From contig CALXDM010000001.1 in NCBI GenBank assembly GCA_944387065.1, positions 248,001 to 312,000 on the forward strand: a DNA stretch of 64,000 nt. Reading direction: 5' to 3'. Source of the stretch: an uncultured Oscillospiraceae bacterium. GTDB lineage: Bacteria; Bacillota; Clostridia; Oscillospirales; Oscillospiraceae. The notes under the pieces are model-generated. The model was not told the origin of the DNA, did not search any database, and worked only from the letters and a program-made list of their open reading frames with translations. A program made the position numbers and the translations under genes. Every line of letters begins with the position of its first letter. Within the stretch, counting starts at the first letter, position 1. Positions 15,954 to 22,418 of the stretch are shown in pieces.

Positions 15954-16399
15954 TACGATCCCTCCGTGCAGCTCACGGCCATAGCCGTGGTGATAATTTC
16001 CCGGATCTTATGTACGATCCGCTCAAACTGCGGGCGTTCGTCCTCGGTGATGACCCCATCCCTGGCAATATCAATGAGCTGCCGATCCAGTTTGTCATCA
16101 GCGAAGTCATAGATGGCATCCACAAGATTCAGCACCGCCTCTGACAGGCGCATTTCCTGCACATCTGGCAGCAAGTCTCGGGCAAATTGAGCGGAATTGC
16201 GCAGGTGCTGGGTAGCTAGAAGTTGGCTGTTGTAGACCATCACCATCAGCTCTACGGTGTCGTTGGGCGGGATGCGCACCCCCGTCTCATAATCCGCCAG
16301 GGAGCGTACCGAGATGCCCATCATCTCCGCCGCCTTCTCCTGGGTCAGGCCCGCAACTTTCCGGGCCCTCTGGTAGATGTTTTTGCAGTCTGCCTGCAT
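15953..16399 (-). CDS. XRE-family transcriptional regulator with C-terminal helical domain
   Basis: 148 residues. A Cro/CI-type HTH (AGLTQEKAAEMMGISVRSLADYE, residues 15-37) is followed by an acidic helical domain of unknown role. The ATG at 16399 follows GGAGG by eight bases. It is the second gene of the leftward early operon, after the Cro-like gene, a position held by cII-type activators in other phages. Confidence 0.75.
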   Translation of the reverse strand: MQADCKNIYQRARKVAGLTQEKAAEMMGISVRSLADYETGVRIPPNDTVELMVMVYNSQLLATQHLRNSAQFARDLLPDVQEMRLSEAVLNLVDAIYDFADDKLDRQLIDIARDGVITEDERPQFERIVHKIREIITTAMAVSCTEGS

Positions 16400-16440
16400 G
16401 GTCAAAACCTCCTCGGGGTAGTATGCTTATGGTATAGGGA

Positions 16441-16647
16441 TCAGCTGGCCGCCTCGGGATCCTGGGCAAACAGCTCGTCGATGGAGCAGCCGAGCACCCG
16501 GGCCAGGAGGGGCAGCTGCCGGGCCCGGGGCAGTGCCACTTCGCTCTCCCAGTTGGACACCGCGGACTGCAGTACGCCCATGCTGTCCGCCACCTGCTGC
16601 TGGGTCATGCCTGCCAGCTCCCGCAGCTCCCTGATCCGCATGATCAT
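16441..16647 (-). CDS. Cro-like XRE repressor
   Basis: 68 residues, almost entirely one HTH_3 domain (MTQQQVADSMGVLQSAVSNWE, then a CSIDELFA ending). The start at 16647 is set by GGGAGGTGAC. It is transcribed leftward, opposite to the repressor at 17751, as a lytic-side regulator would be. It lies back to back with the promoter of the first rightward cassette. Confidence 0.8.
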   Translation of the reverse strand: MIMRIRELRELAGMTQQQVADSMGVLQSAVSNWESEVALPRARQLPLLARVLGCSIDELFAQDPEAAS

Positions 16648-16665
16648 GTGCTTGTCACCTCCCTT

Positions 16666-16709
16666 CTTGTCCCCCTCCCCCGCCCGTGGTAAAATGTGGG
16701 CGGAAGGAG
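16666..16709 (+). promoter_or_regulatory. Duplicated promoter/leader cassette, copy 1
   Basis: TTGTCC (16667-16672), 17-bp spacer, TAAAAT (16690-16695), followed by the ribosome site GGAAGGAGG. CCGCCC and GGGCGG flank the -10 as an inverted repeat. The 44-bp block is repeated with one mismatch at 17206-17249. Confidence 0.75.
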
Positions 16710-16716
16710 GCAAAAC

Positions 16717-17055
16717 ATGTTGAACAACGAACAACTTGAGCTTTTGCAGTGGATCCAAGAGCAGCCAAACGAAGTTTCTATGAATACCATGGAAAAACTG
16801 TCCGCGCCGAACTTCACACCTGCCCGTGTTGAGGTACTACACAAGGGGAATTATATAGAGCGGAACATTGGCGTTGAAAACGGCGAACTTGTCAGTGTAT
16901 ATTCAATCAGCGACAAGGGTAGAGCCGCTTTGCAGAACCAAAACAGCATTTCCCGCGAAAAACATATTGAAAATGTCAAATACGTCATCACAACTTCTAT
17001 TGCAGTGGCTGCGCTGATTACTGCTATCGTGTCAATAGTCCTACAATACCTATAA
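16717..17055 (+). CDS. Winged-helix protein with C-terminal membrane anchor, cassette 1
   Basis: 112 residues. Residues 1-75 resemble a MarR-like wHTH (LLQWIQEQ, PARVEVLHKGNYIER, then YSISDKGRAAL). Residues 85-110 are one hydrophobic helix (YVITTSIAVAALITAIVSIV). A tail-anchored DNA-binding-like domain is unusual. It has its own promoter, lower GC than its neighbours, and faces against the early operon, so it is probably a lysogenic-conversion or exclusion gene. No family recognised; the function is not known. Confidence 0.65.
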   Translation: MLNNEQLELLQWIQEQPNEVSMNTMEKLSAPNFTPARVEVLHKGNYIERNIGVENGELVSVYSISDKGRAALQNQNSISREKHIENVKYVITTSIAVAALITAIVSIVLQYL

Positions 17056-17164
17056 TGTTTAGAATGACTCCAGCAAGCATGATCCCCCACGTGATGCACC
17101 ATGCCCAGTTAGGGATCCCCCCGCCGACTGGCCTTTCTTTCAGCCACCGACATAGGTTCTTCAC
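17024..17164 (-). CDS. Small hydrophobic peptide antisense to cassette 1 gene
   Basis: 46 residues, GTG start at 17164 with GGAGGTG six bases upstream. Basic N-terminus (MKNLCRWLKERP) then a single hydrophobic helix (ITWGIMLAGVILNIIGIVGLL). Its last 32 bp overlap the end of the rightward gene at 16717-17055. The arrangement (short basic-hydrophobic peptide with strong ribosome site, convergent with another gene's 3' end) resembles type I toxin-antitoxin loci, but toxicity is a guess. Confidence 0.5.
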   Translation of the reverse strand: MKNLCRWLKERPVGGGIPNWAWCITWGIMLAGVILNIIGIVGLLTR

Positions 17165-17205
17165 TCCATCACCTCCTGCCCTTCAAATGCTCCGGCCCGG
17201 CCGGG

Positions 17206-17249
17206 CTTGTCCCCCTCCGCCGCCCGTGGTAAAATGTGGGCGGAAGGAG
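17206..17249 (+). promoter_or_regulatory. Duplicated promoter/leader cassette, copy 2
   Basis: TTGTCC (17207-17212), 17-bp spacer, TAAAAT (17230-17235) and GGAAGGAG; 43 of 44 bases identical to the block at 16666-16709. The inverted repeat around the -10 is retained. Confidence 0.75.
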
Positions 17250-17256
17250 TGGTTTC

Positions 17257-17571
17257 ATGGATTTTTCAAAAATCGTATTACTTCCTGAAGAAATGTCCCT
17301 GCTCAAGCGCTTGGCAAGGCGCTCTCCGCAAACCATTCGTCCAGAGGACACAGATGCGGCCGCCGCCCTCTCGTCAAAATGGAGGCTCGTCCAGCCAGAA
17401 CGTAACGGGATGTACTCCGCGAATAAGGATGGTCGCCGCTATTTGGTCTACTGCAAAGCGCAGCGCAGAGACCTCTGGATGCGGAATCTTTGGATCCCCA
17501 TCATCGTGTCCCTGGTCACCAACCTAATATTAATTGGAATAAGATGGTTGTTACCACTGACACTACGATAG
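17257..17571 (+). CDS. Winged-helix-like protein with C-terminal membrane anchor, cassette 2
   Basis: 104 residues with the same layout as the cassette 1 gene: helical/wHTH-like residues 5-70 (EEMSLLKRLARRS, then YSANKDGRRYLVY) and a C-terminal membrane helix (LWIPIIVSLVTNLILIGIRW). Sequence identity to cassette 1 is low, but order, size and promoter are shared. The membrane-helix codons form one arm of an imperfect palindrome whose other arm encodes the antisense peptide at 17516-17602. Confidence 0.65.
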   Translation: MDFSKIVLLPEEMSLLKRLARRSPQTIRPEDTDAAAALSSKWRLVQPERNGMYSANKDGRRYLVYCKAQRRDLWMRNLWIPIIVSLVTNLILIGIRWLLPLTLR

Positions 17572-17578
17572 GCTGCCA
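17491..17578. repeat. 88-bp imperfect palindrome spanning convergent gene ends
   Basis: Read from either end, 27 of the first 41 positions match. The rightward arm encodes WIPIIVSLVTNLIL and the leftward arm encodes WQPIVVSVVTTILF, so both convergent genes end in near-identical membrane helices. Either transcript would fold into a long hairpin. Confidence 0.7.
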
Positions 17579-17602
17579 ATACTCCCGGAAAAACTGCTTC
17601 AC
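17516..17602 (-). CDS. 28-residue hydrophobic peptide antisense to cassette 2 gene
   Basis: GTG start at 17602, eight bases after GGAGG. Basic-aromatic N-terminus (MKQFFREYW) then one membrane helix ending LILGW. It overlaps the rightward gene by 56 bp. It is the first ORF downstream of the leftward promoter at 17644-17672, so it would be expressed when the repressor is removed. Resembles type I toxin peptides in size and build only. Confidence 0.5.
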   Translation of the reverse strand: MKQFFREYWQPIVVSVVTTILFQLILGW

Positions 17603-17627
17603 CTCTTTCACCTCCTCGGAACCATCC

Positions 17628-17672
17628 GTTGTTTTCAAACAACAAAATATCACATTTATCAATGTCTGTCAA
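17628..17672 (-). promoter_or_regulatory. Leftward early (PR-like) promoter with repressor operator
   Basis: Leftward TTGACA (17672-17667), 17-bp spacer, TATTTT (17649-17644). The 16-bp palindrome GTTGTTTTCAAACAAC (17628-17643) covers the start site. Matching half-sites recur at 17677-17683 and 17714-17720, the latter inside the spacer of the repressor's own promoter. This is a textbook layout for control by the repressor encoded at 17751. Confidence 0.75.
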
Positions 17673-17703
17673 GTATAAACAACATTCATTTTTCTATTTC
17701 CTC

Positions 17704-17732
17704 TTGTTTTGCTGTTGTTTCTAAATTACAAT
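17704..17732 (+). promoter_or_regulatory. Promoter of the prophage repressor (PRM-like)
   Basis: TTGTTT (17704-17709), 17-bp spacer containing an operator half-site GTTGTTT, TACAAT (17727-17732). The start site would fall only about ten bases before the repressor ATG, next to GAGGTG. Confidence 0.6.
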
Positions 17733-17750
17733 TAAATTGAGGTGATGCAA

Positions 17751-18473
17751 ATGGACAACTATTTATTGGGAGATGTTGTTAAAAAATACCGTGCGGAACG
17801 CGGCTTATCCCTGCGTGAGTTCGGGACTATATGTGGTATTAGCCATACGACCATTGATTGTATTGAAAAAGGATATGACCCCCGAACAAAGAAACCAGTC
17901 AATATTACTAATGCCACTTTTGCAAAGCTGTCTGATGCAATGGGCATTCCCGTAAGCATCTTGGTTGATCTCAGTGTCGGAATTGATGATCTTCATCGTG
18001 TTGCTGGCGGATGGATGACAACCTCTGGCATTGCCTCGGTTCTGGCTAAGGACGCATCACCAACGGCACCTCAATCTGCTTGTGTCCGCATCCCCGTCCT
18101 GGGCGATGTGGCCGCCGGCATCCCCATTGAGGCCATCACCGACATCGTGGACTACGAGGAGATCGACGCCGCCCTGGCCGCTACCGGGGAGTTCTTCGGC
18201 CTGCGCGTCAAGGGGGACAGCATGGAGCCCCGGATGATGGAAGGGGACGTGGTCATTGTCCGCAAGCAGGACAGCGCCGAGACCGGCGACACCGTGGTGG
18301 TGCTGGTCAACGGAGACAGCGCCACCGTCAAAAAAATAAAATACGGGCCGGACGGGATCTCCCTGATCCCTACCAACCCGGTCCATGATGTGCAGTTTTT
18401 TAGCGCCGCCGATGTGGAGCGGCTGCCCGTCCAAGTCATCGGCCGGGTGGTGGAGCTCCGGGCAAAGTACTAA
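17751..18473 (+). CDS. LexA/CI-like prophage repressor (XRE + S24 peptidase)
   Basis: 240 residues. N-terminal HTH (LREFGTICGISHTTIDCIEK, 21-40), then a LexA-like domain with an Ala-Gly cleavage site at 122-123 (VAAGIP), catalytic Ser157 in GDSMEP and Lys near 194 in SATVKKIK. RecA-stimulated self-cleavage would allow SOS induction. The ATG at 17751 is favoured by GAGGTG spacing. The first 310 bp are clearly AT-richer than the rest, indicating a recombined DNA-binding domain joined to a resident protease domain. Confidence 0.9.
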   Translation: MDNYLLGDVVKKYRAERGLSLREFGTICGISHTTIDCIEKGYDPRTKKPVNITNATFAKLSDAMGIPVSILVDLSVGIDDLHRVAGGWMTTSGIASVLAKDASPTAPQSACVRIPVLGDVAAGIPIEAITDIVDYEEIDAALAATGEFFGLRVKGDSMEPRMMEGDVVIVRKQDSAETGDTVVVLVNGDSATVKKIKYGPDGISLIPTNPVHDVQFFSAADVERLPVQVIGRVVELRAKY

Positions 18474-18504
18474 ATTGCCCTACCGGGCAGAATAGGAGGA
18501 CATT

Positions 18505-19020
18505 ATGGCTCGTTGTAAACAATGCGGGGCTTCTGGCCTTTTCCTCCGTGTCAATGAGCATGGGCTATGCCCTGATTGTGCTCAGAAAGATATGGAAATT
18601 AGGTTATCTATATCAGATAAAGGTCTTTACAGAAATGAACACGTTTTGCCCGAGCTTCAGCGCAAAATTGAAAAACTGATCTCTTCGGTGGGGAAAGTAC
18701 CAGGGATAGATGCTAATTTTGCTGGTACCGTCACTGATATCTTTCAACGTGCCGTCGATGCCGATACAAAACTTGCCTCTATGCTGAAAACGGCATCAAT
18801 AACAGACCTGCAAGCGCAAAACCAGCTTGCGGATGATTTACTTTCTGAAGCCACAAGGGCAATAACTGCGCTATCAGAAAAAGAAGATGCCGCCACGCTG
18901 TCTGCTGGAGCAGGGAACTCATCCGCAGATGAGATTATGAAATACAAGCAGTTGCTGGATGCTGGAGCCATCACCCGGGAGGAGTACGACGCCAAGAAAA
19001 AGCAACTTCTTGGGCTCTAA
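18505..19020 (+). CDS. Zinc-ribbon and SHOCT-domain protein
   Basis: 171 residues. N-terminal CxxC pairs (CKQCG, CPDC; residues 4-25) form a zinc ribbon. The middle is helical. The last 30 residues (EIMKYKQLLDAGAITREEYD...) are a short C-terminal oligomerisation (SHOCT) domain. It is preceded by AGGAGG and sits between the repressor and integrase on the lysogeny strand, probably a lysogenic accessory gene. Low GC compared with flanks. Function unknown. Confidence 0.7.
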   Translation: MARCKQCGASGLFLRVNEHGLCPDCAQKDMEIRLSISDKGLYRNEHVLPELQRKIEKLISSVGKVPGIDANFAGTVTDIFQRAVDADTKLASMLKTASITDLQAQNQLADDLLSEATRAITALSEKEDAATLSAGAGNSSADEIMKYKQLLDAGAITREEYDAKKKQLLGL

Positions 19021-19023
19021 CCC

Positions 19024-19047
19024 AAATCCGCACATGTCTGCGGATTT
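19024..19047. repeat. 24-bp palindrome, copy 3 of 3 (intergenic)
   Basis: Arms AAATCCGCA / TGCGGATTT with spacer CATGTC, four bases after the stop of the SHOCT gene. It is the only intergenic copy. It could also act as a weak hairpin at the mRNA end. Confidence 0.8.
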
Positions 19048-19260
19048 CCTCCGAAAACACAAAAACCTCCCCTGGATCATTTCCCAGGGGAGGTATAAAA
19101 AGGCTTGCTTATCGAACACACGTTCTGTATAATAAAAGAGAGGCCGCCCCGGGGTCGCATCCCGGGACGGCCGGCGCAAAACGCAACCACTCAACATAGC
19201 CTCGTCTTGCCCACACAGTGTAACACAGTTTGGGCTGGGGCGCAAGAAAGGAGATTCATC
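19048..19260 (+). promoter_or_regulatory. Integrase promoter and structured leader
   Basis: TTGCTT (19105-19110), 17-bp spacer, TATAAT (19128-19133). The leader of about 120 bases holds an 11/12 bp GC-rich hairpin (19143-19173). Just upstream, a perfect 11-bp stem (ACCTCCCCTGG/CCAGGGGAGGT, 19066-19094) followed leftward by TTTTTGTGTTTT would terminate transcripts coming from the right. Confidence 0.6.
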
Positions 19261-20298
19261 ATGCCCCGCAAAAAATCAAAATACTATGTCCGGCCGGACG
19301 GCCTCCATGAAGCCATCCGTACCATCCATGGCAAGCGAATTGCCTTCCGCGGCCGCAGTGACGCGGAGGTGGAACGCAAGATGCTGGAATATCAGGCCAA
19401 GCTGGCCCAGGGGCGAACGTTCCGGGAGGTGGCGGCAGACTGGGAGGCCGAGCACTTTGAGGAAGTCACCCCCAACACCCTGCGGGCCTATCGGCCGGCG
19501 CTGGTCCGGGCGGTCAAGCACTTCGGCGATGACCTGGTGCGGGAGATCACTCCGCCCATGGTCAAGGAGTTCATCGTAGACTTCGCTGGCCACGGCTACG
19601 CAAAAAAGACCGTGACCACCCAACTCCAGATCTGCAACATGATTTTCAGCTGGGCCGTGGAGCACGGGGATTGCGACACCAACCCCTGCACCTATGTGTC
19701 CATCCCCAAGGGGCTGAAGAAGACCTACCGGGACGCCGCCAGTCCGGAAGATGAGGCCCGGGTGAAAGCCACCCCCCACATCTGGCTGCTGCCCTATTTC
19801 ATCCTGTATACGGGGCTACGCAAGGGGGAGGCGCTGGCCATCCAGGGCCGGGACATCGACCGCAAGAATATGGTCATCCATGTCACCAAGTCGGTTTACC
19901 ACCAGTATGGGAAGGCGTGGATCAAGGCGCCCAAAAGCGATGCCGGCAATCGGGACGTGCCCCTGTTGCTCCCCCTCCTTCCTCATTTGCCCAAGGACCT
20001 GGACCCGGATGCGTACCTCTTTTCTCTGGACGGCGGCCAGACCCCTTTGACCGAGGCGCAGTATAATACCAAGTGGAAGAAATATGTTGCCTCCACCGGG
20101 ATCACCTGCTCCGCCCATCAGCTCCGTCACAGCTTCGCGACTTTGCTCTTTGAGTGCGGGGGGCTGGAGACCAAGGACATCCAGGGGATCCTGGGCCACT
20201 CCACCGCCGCCATGACCCAGGATGTCTATACCCACCTCCGGGACAGCCGCAGGGAGAAAACCGCACAGATCTTGAACCAGAAATTGGCCGCGAAGTGA
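19261..20298 (+). CDS. int: Tyrosine recombinase (prophage integrase)
   Basis: 345 residues. N-terminal AP2-like arm-binding and SAM-like core-binding regions precede a catalytic domain with Arg187 (TGLRKGEAL), HxLRH at 286-290, His313 (LGHSTAAMTQ) and Tyr323 (VYTH). The ATG at 19261 follows AAAGGAG; the long in-frame extension upstream is non-coding leader. It lies next to the 3' end of tRNA-Ser, the expected integration target. Confidence 0.93.
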   Translation: MPRKKSKYYVRPDGLHEAIRTIHGKRIAFRGRSDAEVERKMLEYQAKLAQGRTFREVAADWEAEHFEEVTPNTLRAYRPALVRAVKHFGDDLVREITPPMVKEFIVDFAGHGYAKKTVTTQLQICNMIFSWAVEHGDCDTNPCTYVSIPKGLKKTYRDAASPEDEARVKATPHIWLLPYFILYTGLRKGEALAIQGRDIDRKNMVIHVTKSVYHQYGKAWIKAPKSDAGNRDVPLLLPLLPHLPKDLDPDAYLFSLDGGQTPLTEAQYNTKWKKYVASTGITCSAHQLRHSFATLLFECGGLETKDIQGILGHSTAAMTQDVYTHLRDSRREKTAQILNQKLAAK

Positions 20299-20340
20299 CT
20301 GTGTTCATTTTCCCGTTTTACTGTGTTCAAGCTGTGTTCA
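20299..20340. repeat. Direct repeats CTGTGTTCA: candidate integrase arm sites
   Basis: Three copies at 20299-20307, 20321-20329 and 20332-20340, spaced 22 and 11 bp (whole helical turns), between the integrase stop and the tRNA. This is the geometry of arm-type binding sites of tyrosine integrases. Confidence 0.5.
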
Positions 20341-20415
20341 CCGGGGTGCTATTTTGTGTATTTCCATGTCCTTTGATGTGGTTTAAAAAATGCCCTCAAA
20401 CCGTTGAAATGCAAG

Positions 20416-20445
20416 AAAAACCCCGGAACCACAGGGGTTCCGGGG
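20416..20445 (-). terminator. Terminator of the tRNA-Ser transcript
   Basis: Perfect 10-bp stem CCCCGGAACC / GGTTCCGGGG at 20421-20445, followed leftward by TTTTTCTTG. It sits one base beyond the tRNA 3' end. Confidence 0.75.
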
Positions 20446-20446
20446 T

Positions 20447-20537
20447 TGGCGCAGCGGGAGGGATTCGAACCCTCGAGCGGTTTCAGCCGCTACACGATTT
20501 CCAATCGTGCTCGTTATGACCTCTTCGATACCGCTGC
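20447..20537 (-). tRNA. tRNA-Ser(GGA)
   Basis: Leftward cloverleaf: acceptor GCAGCGG pairs with CCGCTGC, anticodon stem-loop CACGA-TTGGAAA-TCGTG gives anticodon GGA, a long class-II variable arm (GCGGCTGAAACCGC), T arm with GGTTCGAATCC, and an encoded CCA. The 3' half faces the prophage and is the probable attachment core (attR-type end); the other att copy would lie left of this window. Confidence 0.93.
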
Positions 20538-20566
20538 ATTAGCCGGCAGAGGGATAAGCCTGTGTT

Positions 20567-20595
20567 ATTATAACCAGCTTTCCCCCCTCTGTCAA
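20567..20595 (-). promoter_or_regulatory. tRNA-Ser promoter
   Basis: Consensus leftward TTGACA (20595-20590), 17-bp spacer, TATAAT (20572-20567), about 30 bases before the mature 5' end. Confidence 0.8.
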
Positions 20596-20596
20596 G

Positions 20597-22087
20597 CTAT
20601 TTTTTCCCTCTCGCCCGCCTGCGGCCATCCTGACCACGGTAGCCAGGACGAAGCCGAAAGCCCCGGCGGCGGCTCCCATCCCCAGCCCCTTCTTCCCCCG
20701 GCGACACCGCCTGGGCCGGTCGCCGCTCCCTCAGCCACTGACCCAGCAGGTGCAGTGCCTCCGGCGAGAGCAGCAGCAGCGCCAACAGGTTTGGGATGGC
20801 CAGCAGCCCGTTGAGCAGGTCCACCAGCTCCCACACCGCCGACAGGTCGGCCACTGCCCCCAGCATCACACAGCCGGGGAAGATCAGCTGGTACGCTCCG
20901 GCGGCCAGGCGGGATCCGGTGAGGGCCTCCAGCCCCCGACGGCCGTAATACCCCGCCCCCAGCAAGGAGGTGAAGGCGAACAGAATCAGGCTGACCGAAA
21001 CGATCCACTCCCCCGCCCCGCCCAGCACCGTGGCAAAGCTCGCCGCAGTGAGGGGGGCGCCCAAGGCGCTGTCGGGCACCGAGCCCTGAGCGATCATCTC
21101 CAGCGCCCCCGCGGGGGTGTACACCCCTGAGGTGAGGATCACCAAAGCGGTAACGGTGCAGATGACCAGGGTGGCAAAGAACACCTCAAAGATCCCCCAC
21201 ATCCCCTGCTCCGCCGGCTCCTCCACATCGGCGCAGGCGTGGGCAATGGCTGACATTCCCAGCCCCGCCTCATTGGTGAACACCCCCCGGGCCACCCCGT
21301 AGCGCAGGGCCAGCCCCATGCCATAGCCCCCCACCGCCGCCCGGGGCTGGAAGGCATAGCGCACGATGTCCGCCAGCGCGTCTGGCACCGCCTGGACATG
21401 GGTGAGGATCACCGCCAGCCCGCCGCCGAGAAACAGCAGGGCCATCAACGGCACCAGCAGCTCGCTCAGCCGCCCCACCCGGCGGATCCCTCCCAGCAGC
21501 ACCACCGATACCACCACCGCCAGCACCACCCCCACCGCCAGCCGGTCCGTCCCGACCTGGGCGGACAGGGCGGTGGCAATGGAGTTGGACTGGGCCAGAT
21601 TTCCCCCCACCAAGGTCTCCGCCACGCACAAGAGCGCATACAGCTTCGCCAGCCCCGGCAGATTCAGTCCCCGGCGGATATACTCCATGGGCCCGCCCCG
21701 CCATTGGCCGTCCGGCCCCTTCTCCCGGTGTCGAACCGCCAGGATTTTTTCCGCGCACCCGGTCATCATCCCCAGCAGGGCGGACACCCACATCCAGAAC
21801 ACCGTCCCCGGCCCTCCATAGAAGATGGCAGCGGCCACCCCGGCGATGGAGCCGGTGCCGATGGTGGCGGCCAGGGCAGTGGACAGCGCCTGGAGCTGGC
21901 TCACCCCCGCCCCTTTCTTCCCCTTCCGCCGCCGCAGCAGCGAGCCCGCCGAGGCCCGCCACCACACCGGGAATCGGAAGAGCTGGAAAAACCCGGTGCG
22001 CAGGGAATAGTAGCCCCCCACCAACAGGAAAGCCACCAACAGCGGCCCACCCCAAAGTAGGCCGCTCAGATCCGATAAAAAAGCCAT
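20597..22087 (-). CDS. Na+/alanine (glycine) symporter, AGCS family
   Basis: 496 residues with about ten to eleven membrane helices. Family signatures: TGSIAGVAAAIFYGGPG near residue 80, a Trp-rich GPMEYIRRGL segment, and FTNEAGLGMSAIAHACA near residue 275 (the AGCS N-E-A-G-L-G motif). It imports alanine or glycine with sodium. The ATG at 22087 follows GGGGTGGGGAC. The gene is monocistronic, between glmS and the tRNA. Confidence 0.9.
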   Translation of the reverse strand: MAFLSDLSGLLWGGPLLVAFLLVGGYYSLRTGFFQLFRFPVWWRASAGSLLRRRKGKKGAGVSQLQALSTALAATIGTGSIAGVAAAIFYGGPGTVFWMWVSALLGMMTGCAEKILAVRHREKGPDGQWRGGPMEYIRRGLNLPGLAKLYALLCVAETLVGGNLAQSNSIATALSAQVGTDRLAVGVVLAVVVSVVLLGGIRRVGRLSELLVPLMALLFLGGGLAVILTHVQAVPDALADIVRYAFQPRAAVGGYGMGLALRYGVARGVFTNEAGLGMSAIAHACADVEEPAEQGMWGIFEVFFATLVICTVTALVILTSGVYTPAGALEMIAQGSVPDSALGAPLTAASFATVLGGAGEWIVSVSLILFAFTSLLGAGYYGRRGLEALTGSRLAAGAYQLIFPGCVMLGAVADLSAVWELVDLLNGLLAIPNLLALLLLSPEALHLLGQWLRERRPAQAVSPGEEGAGDGSRRRGFRLRPGYRGQDGRRRARGKK

Positions 22088-22212
22088 GTCCCCACCCCCT
22101 GTCCTATGGGTATGCGGACATGGCTTTGCGGTATGACTGTCCTCCAATCTCAGCCCCTTTCAGGGTCCTTACAACAGGTTTCTCCCGAAGGAAATCCCCA
22201 GGAGGTAGTCAC
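22088..22212 (-). other. Leader/intergenic between glmS-side element and symporter gene
   Basis: No gene is visible. It contains an imperfect hairpin (GGTTTCTCC / GGAAATCC around 22177-22198). AGCS symporter genes are often controlled by glycine riboswitches, but the conserved aptamer segments could not be found here. Confidence 0.4.
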
Positions 22213-22418
22213 TCCACCGTCACGCTCTTGGCCAGGTTCCGGGGCTTGTCGATGTCGCAGCCGCATCCCCACGGGCCAGGCCCCGTGGGGGCCCCATTGT
22301 TTAGAATGCTCGGGCGGAGTCAATCCGCCCTACGCAAATCTCCGCTCCGCTCCGATTTTACGCGCCACCCGGCGCGGGGATGCGCGGCTGCCTGCTTCTC
22401 TTCCAATCCCCCGTTTAT
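22213..22418. mobile_element. Small hairpin-rich element inserted at the 3' end of glmS (copy A)
   Basis: A 52-bp block of the glmS 3' end occurs twice, at 22213-22264 and 22419-22470. Between the copies lie 154 bp made of hairpins: CCCCACGGG/CCCGTGGGG, GGGCGGA/TCCGCCC (core 22308-22335) and GCGCC/GGCGC. Imperfect terminal inverted repeats lie at 22257-22270 and 22376-22391. The distal copy still encodes SVTVE followed by TGA; the working gene ends GAA TAA. The core matches copy B near 62,000 in 25 of 28 bases. Too small to carry an enzyme, so non-autonomous. Confidence 0.65.

Noticed and set aside
17448..17672. 74-codon leftward frame beginning MTDIDKCD near the repressor operator
   Set aside because: Its start would lie in the -35 of the strong leftward promoter and it lacks a ribosome site; the overlapping 28-codon frame has a good one.
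22088..22212. Glycine or TPP riboswitch before the AGCS symporter
   Set aside because: GGCTGAGA- and TTCGGGAG-like fragments are present, but not in the order or context of either aptamer.
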